Below, piece by piece: positions 1 through 4,693 of a stretch of 7,769 nucleotides of DNA (positions within the stretch are counted from its first letter, which is position 1; the number at the start of each line of letters is the position of its first letter). The position numbers and the translations under genes were made by a program. The notes below the pieces were generated by a model. The model made no database searches. It had not been told where the DNA came from and saw only the letters and a list, made by a program, of their open reading frames with translations. This stretch comes from Oryzihumus sp036391795 (lineage in GTDB: Bacteria > Actinomycetota > Actinomycetes > Actinomycetales > Dermatophilaceae). The stretch covers positions 1 to 7,769 of the forward strand of contig NZ_DASVZH010000223.1 in NCBI RefSeq assembly GCF_036391795.1, written 5' to 3'.

Positions 1-299
1 AGCCGAGCCTGGCCGCAGCCGAGCTCTCCGCGCGGGAGGCCGCGGCCCCGGCGTCCGACCCGGCCGCGTCCGTCATCGCTGACCCGGCCACGCCGCAGAG
101 GGCGGACGACCCCGACGGATGGCGACCGGTCCCCGTGCCTCCGCCGACCTACACGATGAAGGCGCGGGCGGCCCAGACCCCGCAGCCCTCGCCGCAGCCG
201 GCGCCTGTCCCGGCGCCGGCCACCTCCTCCTCGTTCGGCGGCGTCGTGGCCTCCGGCGAGCTGGACGGCCTGCTAGACCGGCGCGCCGTCGGCTCCTGA
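1..299 (+). CDS. C-terminal tail of a SepX/GlpR-like divisome protein (5' end outside window)
   Basis: An open frame enters from the left edge (first whole codon at base 3) and stops with TGA at 297-299, giving 98 residues. Its first 40 or so are Ala/Pro/Asp-rich and probably disordered. Then comes the motif WRPVPVPPPTYTMKARA, a second Pro/Gln/Ala-rich stretch, and a C-terminal end with SGELDGLLDRRAVGS. A W-x-PVPVPxPTY motif near the C-terminus is, as I remember it, typical of the actinobacterial SepX/GlpR family. Those proteins have an N-terminal membrane helix and take part in cell division and, in Corynebacterium, bind the gephyrin-like Glp protein. The membrane segment would lie outside the window, so the assignment rests on one motif. 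No gene begins within 140 nt of its end. It could instead be another actinobacterial protein with a disordered tail. Confidence 0.6.
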   Translation, partial: PSLAAAELSAREAAAPASDPAASVIADPATPQRADDPDGWRPVPVPPPTYTMKARAAQTPQPSPQPAPVPAPATSSSFGGVVASGELDGLLDRRAVGS

Positions 300-334
300 G
301 CCGGACCGCCCCCGGTGCGGCGATGCCAGCCTGC

Positions 335-416
335 GGTTGGTGGGCCTGCCCGCCGGCCCGGCCACCCGGCATACCGGTGGTTGGGCGCCCCTCGGCGCGG
401 CCACCCGGCACACCGG
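335..416. repeat. Imperfect GC-rich tandem repeat with small hairpins
   Basis: Two similar units, 335-377 and 379-416, each start with GGTTGG and end with a shared 19-nt block (359-377 and 398-416, one mismatch, 39 nt apart). In the first unit CCACCCGG-CATA-CCGGTGG can fold into a short stem with one bulge; the second retains a CCGG-CACA-CCGG core. The repeat fills most of the gap between the SepX-like gene and the reductase. It could slow or end transcription from the upstream gene, but there is no T-run, so calling it a terminator would be a guess. Confidence 0.45.
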
Positions 417-433
417 CGCTGGTGAGGCCTGCC

Positions 434-439
434 TAGGGT
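434..439 (+). promoter_or_regulatory. TAGGGT -10 box for a leaderless reductase mRNA
   Basis: TAGGGT fits the actinobacterial -10 consensus TANNNT and lies exactly 6 nt before the ATG at 446. Transcription would then start at or next to the A of the start codon. No Shine-Dalgarno sequence stands at the right distance, which supports leaderless translation and the choice of this ATG over the one at codon 4. I see no convincing -35 box. Confidence 0.55.
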
Positions 440-445
440 GGGCGC

Positions 446-1390
446 ATGGCTGACATGACCTACCGCCCGCTCGGCAGCTCCGGCCTCATGGTCAGCACGG
501 TCGGCATCGGCTGCAACGCGTTCAGCCGGCGCGCCGACGCCGAGGCGACCCGAGGCATCGTGGACGCGGCGATCGAGCAGGGAATCACGCTCTTCGACAC
601 CGCTGACATCTACGGCATCGAGCCCGGCGCGAGCGAGACCATGCTGGGCACCGCCCTGGGCTCCCGGCGCGACCAGGTCGTCGTCGCGACGAAGTTCGGC
701 ATGGACATGCAGGGCAAGAACGGGCCGGACTGGGGGGTGCGCGGGTCGCGGCGCTACGTCCGTCAGGCCGTGGAGGCGAGCCTGCGGCGGCTCGGCACGG
801 ACTGGATCGACCTGTACCAGCTGCACCAGCCGGACCCGGTCACGCCGATCGAGGAGACGCTCGCGGCGCTGCACGAGCTCGTCCTGGAGGGCAAGGTTCG
901 CTATGTCGGCTGCTCGAACTTCGACGCCTGGCAGCTCGTCGACGCCGACTGGACGGCCCGGACCGGCGGCTACGAGCGGTTCGTCTCGGCGCAGAACCGC
1001 TACTCGCTGCTGGACCGCTCGGTCGAGGCCGAGCTCGTGCCGGCGTGCGAGCACCTCGGCGTGGGGATCCTGCCCTTCTTCCCGCTGGAGTACGGCCTGC
1101 TCACCGGCAAGTACTCGCGCGGCCAGGCGGCTCCTGAGGGGTCCCGGCTGGCGATCGAGCAGGCGCGTTTCGAGGGGGCGGACTGGGACAGGATCGAGGC
1201 GCTGGAGGCGTTCGCCGCCGAGCGCGGGCTGAGCATGCTCCAGGTGGCCATGGGTGGCCTCGCCGCCCAGCCGGCGGTGACCTCGGTGATCGCCGGCGTG
1301 ACGCGTCCGGAGCAGGTCGTGTCCAACGCACAGGCCGGCCTGTGGGAGCCCACGGCCGAGGACCTCGCGGCGCTGGAGGCGTTGGGCTGA
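446..1390 (+). CDS. Aldo/keto reductase family oxidoreductase
   Basis: This 314-residue cytoplasmic protein has the length and motifs of the aldo/keto reductases, TIM-barrel enzymes that reduce aldehydes and ketones with NADPH. The catalytic tetrad is readable: Asp51 in FDTADIYG, Tyr56, Lys83 in VVATKFGMD and His127 in YQLHQPD. Further family marks are EASLRRLGTDWIDLYQLHQ, GKVRYVGCSNF, SAQNRYSLLDR and the late cofactor-binding region TSVIAGVTRPEQVVSNAQA. The start is the ATG six bases after a TAGGGT box; a second ATG three codons on is less likely. The gene stands alone: about 145 nt separate it from the gene before, and the next feature is a tRNA with its own promoter and terminator. Substrate cannot be told from sequence. 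Codon use and GC (about 72% in a sampled stretch) match the chromosome, in contrast to the element that follows. Confidence 0.93.
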   Translation: MADMTYRPLGSSGLMVSTVGIGCNAFSRRADAEATRGIVDAAIEQGITLFDTADIYGIEPGASETMLGTALGSRRDQVVVATKFGMDMQGKNGPDWGVRGSRRYVRQAVEASLRRLGTDWIDLYQLHQPDPVTPIEETLAALHELVLEGKVRYVGCSNFDAWQLVDADWTARTGGYERFVSAQNRYSLLDRSVEAELVPACEHLGVGILPFFPLEYGLLTGKYSRGQAAPEGSRLAIEQARFEGADWDRIEALEAFAAERGLSMLQVAMGGLAAQPAVTSVIAGVTRPEQVVSNAQAGLWEPTAEDLAALEALG

Positions 1391-1395
1391 GCCGG

Positions 1396-1426
1396 TTTCA
1401 GCCGCGGGCCCGCCGGGTGTTATCGT
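1396..1426 (+). promoter_or_regulatory. Probable promoter of tRNA-Ala
   Basis: TATCGT at 1421-1426 is a fair -10 box, 14 nt before the first base of the tRNA. A weak -35 candidate, TTTCAG at 1396-1401, lies 19 nt upstream of it, a longer spacing than usual. The box sits between the reductase stop and the tRNA, so the tRNA is probably transcribed on its own. Confidence 0.45.
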
Positions 1427-1440
1427 GTGGCCCGCACCTT

Positions 1441-1513
1441 GGGGCTGTGGCGCAGCTGGTAGCGCACCTCGTTCGCAACGAGGGGGTCAGGGGTTCGAGT
1501 CCCCTCAGCTCCA
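1441..1513 (+). tRNA. tRNA-Ala, anticodon CGC
   Basis: All four arms fold. The acceptor stem is GGGGCTG (1441-1447) with CAGCTCC (1506-1512) and includes the G3-U70 wobble pair that marks alanine tRNAs. The D-stem is GCGC/GCGC. The anticodon stem is CCTCG/CGAGG around loop TTCGCAA, so the anticodon is CGC and it reads GCG. The T-stem is AGGGG/CCCCT around TTCGAGT. The discriminator is A1513; the next bases are CCC, so the CCA end is not encoded and must be added. From the anticodon loop on, the gene is duplicated at 3210, so its 3' half was probably supplied by the element integrated here. The opposite strand gives the well-known false reading GTRTPDPLVANEV, which is not a protein. Confidence 0.96.
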
Positions 1514-1557
1514 CCCAAGGTCAGAGGCCCTTCCCCGAAAGCGGGGGAGGGCCTCTG
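1471..1557 (+). repeat. attL-like direct repeat: tRNA-Ala 3' part plus terminator hairpin
   Basis: These 87 bases recur at 3210-3296, exactly 1739 nt downstream, with 78 of 87 positions identical by hand count. In the first 62 bases only three differ (1488, 1504, 1515); the other six are in and beside the hairpin loop. The repeat begins at the 3' edge of the anticodon stem's left arm and runs past the tRNA through the hairpin. Tyrosine integrases typically use the 3' part of a tRNA as attachment site and restore the gene with an element-borne copy. This is the copy that completes the working tRNA. Confidence 0.75.
1522..1557 (+). terminator. Long hairpin terminator after tRNA-Ala
   Basis: CAGAGGCCCTTCCCC (1522-1536) pairs with GGGGGAGGGCCTCTG (1543-1557) to give a 15-bp stem with a single G-U pair and a 6-nt loop, GAAAGC. 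No T-run follows, as is common for actinobacterial terminators. It starts 9 nt after the tRNA end, fitting a tRNA transcription stop. A second version ends the element at 3261-3296. Confidence 0.8.
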
Positions 1558-1564
1558 GCGTGCC

Positions 1565-1585
1565 GTACAGCGGTTTTGTACAGCA
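1565..1585 (+). repeat. GTACAGC-N6-GTACAGCA repeat, possible left integrase arm site
   Basis: Two GTACAGC copies separated by six bases (GGTTTT) lie between the terminator hairpin and the integrase remnant. The same arrangement occurs at 3105-3125, just inside the other end of the element, with 18 of 21 positions identical. Paired short direct repeats on either side of the core are what arm-type binding sites of lambda-type integrases look like. That role is inferred from position. Confidence 0.5.
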
Positions 1586-1592
1586 GTTGGCC

Positions 1593-1670
1593 TCACTCGA
1601 GCCCGTCCAGACGGTCCCCGAGCCGGTGCAGCGCGCTGCGCGTGAGTTCCGATGGGACGTGCGTGTAGAG
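1593..1670 (-). pseudogene. Tyrosine integrase, C-terminal remnant only
   Basis: Read on the minus strand, this stretch gives LYTHVPSELTRSAL, then a short helix ending in DGLE and a TGA at 1593-1595. Y-(T/S)-H-V followed by a charged helix is the usual end of phage-type tyrosine recombinases, where the Tyr (codon 1665-1667) is the nucleophile that joins DNA. Only about 25 codons survive. Upstream the same frame reads ACG and then meets a TAG eight codons before the tyrosine, and none of the catalytic Arg/His motifs can be found, so the gene was cut off by a deletion. Its place next to the tRNA, reading towards it, is the standard position of an integrase in a tRNA-integrated element. A chance resemblance is possible because the stretch is short. 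Confidence 0.6.
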
Positions 1671-1840
1671 CCCGCACGCGGCCGGCTACCCGAAGAACCA
1701 GCTGCACCGATTCGATCAGGCTGGCTGCTCAACCCCGTGGACCTAAAACCCGTACCCGCATCGCAGCGGGTCACCTACGACTGTGCCGAGTCCCGGTCAG
1801 TGCGCCTACCCGCGTGATGCCGGGCCGTCTTCATGGTGAC

Positions 1841-2794
1841 TCAGTGGCAGGTCGTCGTGCCGCTGTCGGTGAAGGTCTGGCCCGCCTCGGGCACGAACTG
1901 CCAGTCGTAGCTGCTGCTGTGCAGCGTCAACTGCAGTACACCGAACGTCGTGTTGTTCGCGACCTGCAGGTTGGGCAGCGGGCTCGCCAGCGCGGCGTGG
2001 TTGTGACCACCGGTGCCGACGATGAACTCGCGCACTCCCTGTGCCGGGTCATTGCCGCCGCTGGGGCTCTGCGGGGCATATCGCGCGTAGATGTGCTTGT
2101 GCCCAGTCAGCAGCACGTCGACGTGGGCGTTGTACAGCGCCTTGATGACAGGCAGGTAGTTCTTAGCCAGACTGCCGTTAGCCCAGTAGGGCTCGTGCAT
2201 GTAGGCCAAGGTGCACGCTGTGGGGTGCGCCGCTAAGTCGTTGCGGAGCCAGGTGAGCATAGGGCTGGTGGACGAGCAGCCGCCGACGCCGGGCTGGCTG
2301 CACTCGGAGTTCAGCGCCACGATGTGCCAGGCGCCGAGGTTGTAGCTGTAGTAGCCCTTGCAGGCTGAGGTGCAGGTGGGGTTGTCCGGGCTGGCGGCAG
2401 CTCCGAAGTAGGTGAAGTAGCCCGAGGCCCCGGGGACCGAGCAGGTGGATCCGCCGTAGTCCTGGTCGCCGACCACGGGGTGGCTCTTCGCCAGGTACTT
2501 CCCCCAGGTTGGGGCGTAGACCTGCTGGTAGCCGCTCAGCGTCCCGCAGTCGTACTGGCCGTCTCCCAGTGGCAGCACCGCGTCGTACGGGACCAGACCA
2601 AGCAGGTTGGCGGTGGCCTGCTGGTGGCAGGCGTTGGCCTTGGCCTTGCCCGGCGGTTGGCAAGTGATGTCGCCGGCGGCGGCGATGACGGGGTCACCGG
2701 CTGCTTGCGTCACCGTGGCCGGCAGGGCCACGACAAGGGGAAGCGAGGCAACCACAGCTGCCATGACCGCAAGTAGTCTCCGTCGAACCGCCAT
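1841..2794 (-). CDS. Secreted calcineurin-like metallophosphoesterase with altered GNH motif
   Basis: The 317-residue product starts with a signal peptide (MAVRRRLL, a hydrophobic run to about residue 28, likely cut after TQAA near 32), so it should be exported. The rest fits the bacterial purple-acid-phosphatase-like metallophosphoesterases: GDITC (41-45), LGDGQYDCG (76-84), GYFTYFG (125-131), GAWHIVALNS (154-163), MHEPYW (199-204), GHKHIYAR (231-238), REFIVGTGG (255-263) and SYDWQFVP (295-302) near the end. Asp42, Asp78, His200, His232 and His234 can serve as metal ligands. Where the family has GNH(E/D), this protein has GDQD (109-112), so the usual metal-binding Asn and catalytic His are missing. 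The ATG at 2794 follows GGGAGGGG at good spacing. The frame is open further up to 3253, but that part runs into the tRNA copy and is not coding. It is the only whole gene in the element. Confidence 0.88.
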   Translation of the reverse strand: MAVRRRLLAVMAAVVASLPLVVALPATVTQAAGDPVIAAAGDITCQPPGKAKANACHQQATANLLGLVPYDAVLPLGDGQYDCGTLSGYQQVYAPTWGKYLAKSHPVVGDQDYGGSTCSVPGASGYFTYFGAAASPDNPTCTSACKGYYSYNLGAWHIVALNSECSQPGVGGCSSTSPMLTWLRNDLAAHPTACTLAYMHEPYWANGSLAKNYLPVIKALYNAHVDVLLTGHKHIYARYAPQSPSGGNDPAQGVREFIVGTGGHNHAALASPLPNLQVANNTTFGVLQLTLHSSSYDWQFVPEAGQTFTDSGTTTCH

Positions 2795-3104
2795 GAAGCC
2801 CCTCCCTGAACGTGAGCCTGCTGCGGCGTCTGGCCCCCGTGATGGAGCCACACGCACTAACCACCCAGAACCCCGATGGTCGAGGACCGCTGCCTGCCCC
2901 CACAGGGCCAAGCGGACGAGGGCCTGAAGGCCGTGTCGTCCGAATGGCGGAGGGCCATGTCCTAGTCCCGATGGTGGTGGACGCGCGACTCGTGAACGGA
3001 GGCGCGGCGCGTCGGGCTCGAAAATGTGGACACGTGACCCGCGTCGCACTTGTCTCAGTCCTAGTCCCCGCAGCGACGAAAAGGGGCCACTCGCGACCGC
3101 GTCA

Positions 3105-3125
3105 GTACAGCAATTTGGTACAGCA
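3105..3125 (+). repeat. GTACAGC-N6-GTACAGCA repeat, possible right integrase arm site
   Basis: This is the second copy of the pair at 1565-1585, in the same orientation, with spacer AATTTG. It lies 84 nt before the right att repeat. After excision the two pairs would flank the att core, matching the P and P' arm layout of lambda-type integration sites. Confidence 0.5.
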
Positions 3126-3127
3126 AC

Positions 3128-3189
3128 GCGTCTGCGTTCGGCCGCCCCCGGGCAGCGCCGCCTGAGTAGATCCCTGCACGAACAGACGC
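3128..3189. repeat. Imperfect inverted repeat near the right att site
   Basis: GCGTCTGCGTTCG (3128-3140) is matched by CGAACAGACGC (3179-3189): eleven base pairs with a two-base bulge, around a 38-nt loop. It lies between the right GTACAGC pair and the tRNA copy. It may be a protein-binding site or a fold in single-stranded DNA; chance is also possible in such GC-rich sequence. Confidence 0.3.
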
Positions 3190-3209
3190 CCCCGACCGTC
3201 ATTCCCCGA

Positions 3210-3252
3210 GTTCGCAACGAGGGGGTGAGGGGTTCGAGTCCCATCAGCTCCA
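3210..3252 (+). pseudogene. tRNA-Ala 3' fragment (attR side)
   Basis: This repeats the tRNA from the anticodon loop to the discriminator base; the acceptor 5' strand, the D-arm and the anticodon stem's left arm are missing, so it cannot be a tRNA. Two bases differ from the intact gene: G3227 in the variable loop and A3243, which breaks the second pair of the T-stem. The changes fit loss of selection. It would be the original chromosomal 3' end, displaced when the element integrated. Confidence 0.8.
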
Positions 3253-3260
3253 CGCAAGGT

Positions 3261-3296
3261 CAGAGGCCCTTTCCCGGTTCCGGGGAAGGGCCTCTG
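3261..3296. terminator. Second copy of the tRNA terminator hairpin
   Basis: CAGAGGCCCTTTCCC (3261-3275) pairs with GGGGAAGGGCCTCTG (3282-3296) in a 15-bp stem with one G-U pair and loop GGTTCC. The sequence differs from the copy at 1522, but the stem length is kept and the G-U pair has only moved by one step. It now faces the end of the hydrolase gene (stop at 3443) and could stop transcription arriving from that side as well. Confidence 0.65.
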
Positions 3297-3321
3297 ACGC
3301 GTCGTACGCCCGCTCGACGCG

Positions 3322-3420
3322 GTGCTGAGCCAGGGACCGGCTACGGCAGCCGACGAGTACGAGCGGGTTCGGCGCAGCGACTGCGACGACGTCGAGCTGG
3401 CTGCCACCGCGGACTACTGA
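3322..3420 (+). CDS. Doubtful short reading frame, possible gene remnant
   Basis: A GTG at 3322 opens a 32-codon frame ending with TGA at 3418, with acidic, coding-like composition (VLSQGPATAADEYERVRRSD, then CDDVELAATADY). There is no ribosome-binding site, and a stop lies shortly upstream near the hairpin. It may be the tail of a chromosomal gene cut when the element arrived or decayed. I recognise no family. Confidence 0.15.
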   Translation: MLSQGPATAADEYERVRRSDCDDVELAATADY

Positions 3421-3442
3421 TGACCAGCCTCCGGCGATCCCC

Positions 3443-4051
3443 TCAGAGGCGGTCGTATGCCGTGAGCCAAGCCCGCGCCAGCACCTGCGTCCCCAGCGCC
3501 GAGGGATGCACCGAGTCCGGTGCCAGAGCCGCTGCGCCGTGCACCTTCGCCGCCTCGTCGAGGATCGACTGCAGGGGGACGAACATGGCGTCGAGGTCCG
3601 CCGCGATGCGGGCTACCACCGCGCGCTTGGGGTCGAGGTCCTCGCGCCAGTGCGCCCGGGACCCGTCAGCGGCGGTCAGGAACGGCTCCATGAGGATCAG
3701 CCGCGGCGCCGAGTCCGCAGCGGCCTCGGCCAGGATCGCCCGGTAGTCCGCCTCGAACGCCTCGGCGGTCACCGGGTCGCCGTCCTCGTATCGCCGCCAC
3801 GCCTCGTTGACACCGACCAGGACGGTGAGCACCGCCGGGTGGAGGTCGATCACGTCGGCCCGCCACCGGGCGCGCAGGTCCTGCACCCGGTCGCCGCTGA
3901 CGCCGCGGTTGAACACCACGGCATCGTCGCCCCGCCTTCTCAGCTCGGCGGCAGCCAGGCTGACCCAGCCGTCACCGAGCCCGTCCGTGTGTCGCGGCCT
4001 GTCGGAGTCGGTGATGCTGTCGCCGACCATGACGACAGACCACGCCATCAT
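3443..4051 (-). CDS. SGNH/GDSL-type hydrolase
   Basis: The 202-residue protein is a short, single-domain SGNH hydrolase, a serine esterase or acylhydrolase fold. The family blocks are in order: VGDSIT with nucleophile Ser12, FNRGVSGD with the oxyanion-hole Gly (50-53), VGVNE with Asn82 (usually GxND), and DSVHPS with Asp179 and His182. It lacks a signal peptide, so it is probably cytoplasmic; the length is normal for the stand-alone type. ATG at 4051 follows GAGGAGGGG on the minus strand; a second ATG next to it is equally placed. It is the third and last gene of a minus-strand cluster and overlaps the 3' end of the membrane-protein frame by 80 nt. The substrate is unknown; carbohydrate esters and lipids are both possible. 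The hairpin at 3261-3296 is the nearest likely terminator. Confidence 0.9.
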   Translation of the reverse strand: MMAWSVVMVGDSITDSDRPRHTDGLGDGWVSLAAAELRRRGDDAVVFNRGVSGDRVQDLRARWRADVIDLHPAVLTVLVGVNEAWRRYEDGDPVTAEAFEADYRAILAEAAADSAPRLILMEPFLTAADGSRAHWREDLDPKRAVVARIAADLDAMFVPLQSILDEAAKVHGAAALAPDSVHPSALGTQVLARAWLTAYDRL

Positions 4052-4610
4052 GGGCCCCTCCTCGACTTCGGGGACGTGCTGCCTGAGGACACGCGAACGA
4101 CCGATCGTGACCGCCCGGCATGCCGGGCGCCGAGACTATCCGTGCCGGCACGTCGGCGGCCCGCGCGGCCTTGGTGACCGACCGCGAGGCGTGCCGGACG
4201 AGGAAGGTGGCGAGCGGGAGCTCGAGCAGCACGGCGCTGGCGAACGCGACCACCGCGTCGCTGCCTACCGAGGTCGTGACGTCGAACCAGGCGTCGGCGA
4301 CGAGTACGGCGGCCGAGGCGAAGGCCGCGTGGGGGTGGAGCGGGTGCTGCCGGCGCGTCAGGACGCCGGTCGTGGCGAGCAGCAGCATCAGCAAGATGTC
4401 GAAGCCCACCCACGCACCGTTCCAGTCCGTGAGGATGTAGGTCCGCGGCAGCGACGTGGACAGGTAGGCCACCCAAGGGAGCAGGACGGCGGCGCAGGTC
4501 AGGCACAGCAGCGCAACGGCGCGCAGCCGCCAGGGCGGCCGGCGACGACCCGGCGACGGCACCGACGGCAACGCGGAGACGGTGCTGGCCGGGGCGTTGG
4601 TGAGGCTCAC
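3972..4610 (-). CDS. Small four-helix membrane protein of unknown function
   Basis: From a GTG at 4610 the frame encodes 212 residues. After a Pro/Arg-rich cytoplasmic start come four hydrophobic helices: about 29-52 (AVALLCLTCAAVLLPWVAYL), 67-85, 94-114 (with ADAWFDV) and 118-138 (with LLELPLA). This layout resembles a family of short actinobacterial membrane proteins of unknown role that I know only as hypothetical. Residues 140 on are polar, Arg/His/Gly-rich and unlike a membrane protein; residues 187-212 lie over the start of the hydrolase gene. Either the overlap is real or a frameshift removed an earlier stop. The start is uncertain: no Shine-Dalgarno is visible, while CACCCT six bases before the GTG is one base off a leaderless -10 box. 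Only 83 nt separate it from the kinase, so co-transcription is plausible. Confidence 0.7.
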   Translation of the reverse strand: MSLTNAPASTVSALPSVPSPGRRRPPWRLRAVALLCLTCAAVLLPWVAYLSTSLPRTYILTDWNGAWVGFDILLMLLLATTGVLTRRQHPLHPHAAFASAAVLVADAWFDVTTSVGSDAVVAFASAVLLELPLATFLVRHASRSVTKAARAADVPARIVSAPGMPGGHDRSFACPQAARPRSRGGAHDGVVCRHGRRQHHRLRQAATHGRAR

Positions 4611-4693
4611 CCGTTCAGGGTGCGGCGCCCGGCCGGGCGGTTGCTGTCGCCAACCCGTGGCCCACCTGTGAACGCGGTCGTGCGCAGTGGACG

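Larger units (their letters stand above)
2795..3209. other. Gene-free stretch between phosphoesterase start and right att repeat
   Basis: These 415 bases hold the ribosome-binding site of the phosphoesterase (GGGAGGGG on the minus strand, just above 2795), presumably its promoter, a GTACAGC repeat pair (3105-3125) and an imperfect inverted repeat (3128-3189). GTCCTAGTCCC occurs twice, near 2958 and near 3057. Long open frames on both strands show no family motif and no start with a ribosome-binding site. I take it as the left-over attP-proximal arm of the element. Confidence 0.5.
1471..3296. mobile_element. Remnant of an integrative element in tRNA-Ala(CGC)
   Basis: The segment is bounded by two direct repeats that each hold the tRNA-Ala 3' part and its terminator. 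Inside come, from left to right, a GTACAGC repeat pair, the last codons of a tyrosine integrase reading towards the tRNA, 170 nt without recognisable content (1671-1840), a secreted metallophosphoesterase gene, about 300 nt without a gene, and a second GTACAGC pair. Two sampled lines inside the element gave about 62-67% GC against about 72% in the reductase. No excisionase, replication or transfer gene is left. At about 1.7 kb it is far smaller than a working integrative element, so large internal deletions are likely. A plain tandem duplication would explain the repeats but not the integrase tail. Confidence 0.7.
3210..3296 (+). repeat. attR-like direct repeat
   Basis: This is the partner of 1471-1557, at a constant offset of 1739 nt with no gap over 87 bases. 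It joins the tRNA fragment to a second copy of the terminator hairpin and marks the right end of the integrated segment. Confidence 0.75.

Noticed and set aside
149..1054. Long minus-strand frame opposite the reductase
   Set aside because: It is the shadow of a high-GC gene; the plus strand has complete reductase motifs and the minus frame has none.
1420..1707. Minus-strand protein with GTRTPDPLVANEVRYQLR
   Set aside because: This is the antisense reading of a tRNA gene, a known annotation artefact. A similar reading at 3102-3407 comes from the tRNA fragment.
2795..3253. N-terminal extension of the phosphoesterase to 470 residues
   Set aside because: The added 153 residues are low-complexity, begin inside the antisense tRNA copy, and precede a good ribosome-binding site and signal peptide at 2794.
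4626..4639. Perfect GC palindrome between kinase and membrane protein
   Set aside because: It has no loop or T-run and only 14 bases; such palindromes are frequent at this GC level.
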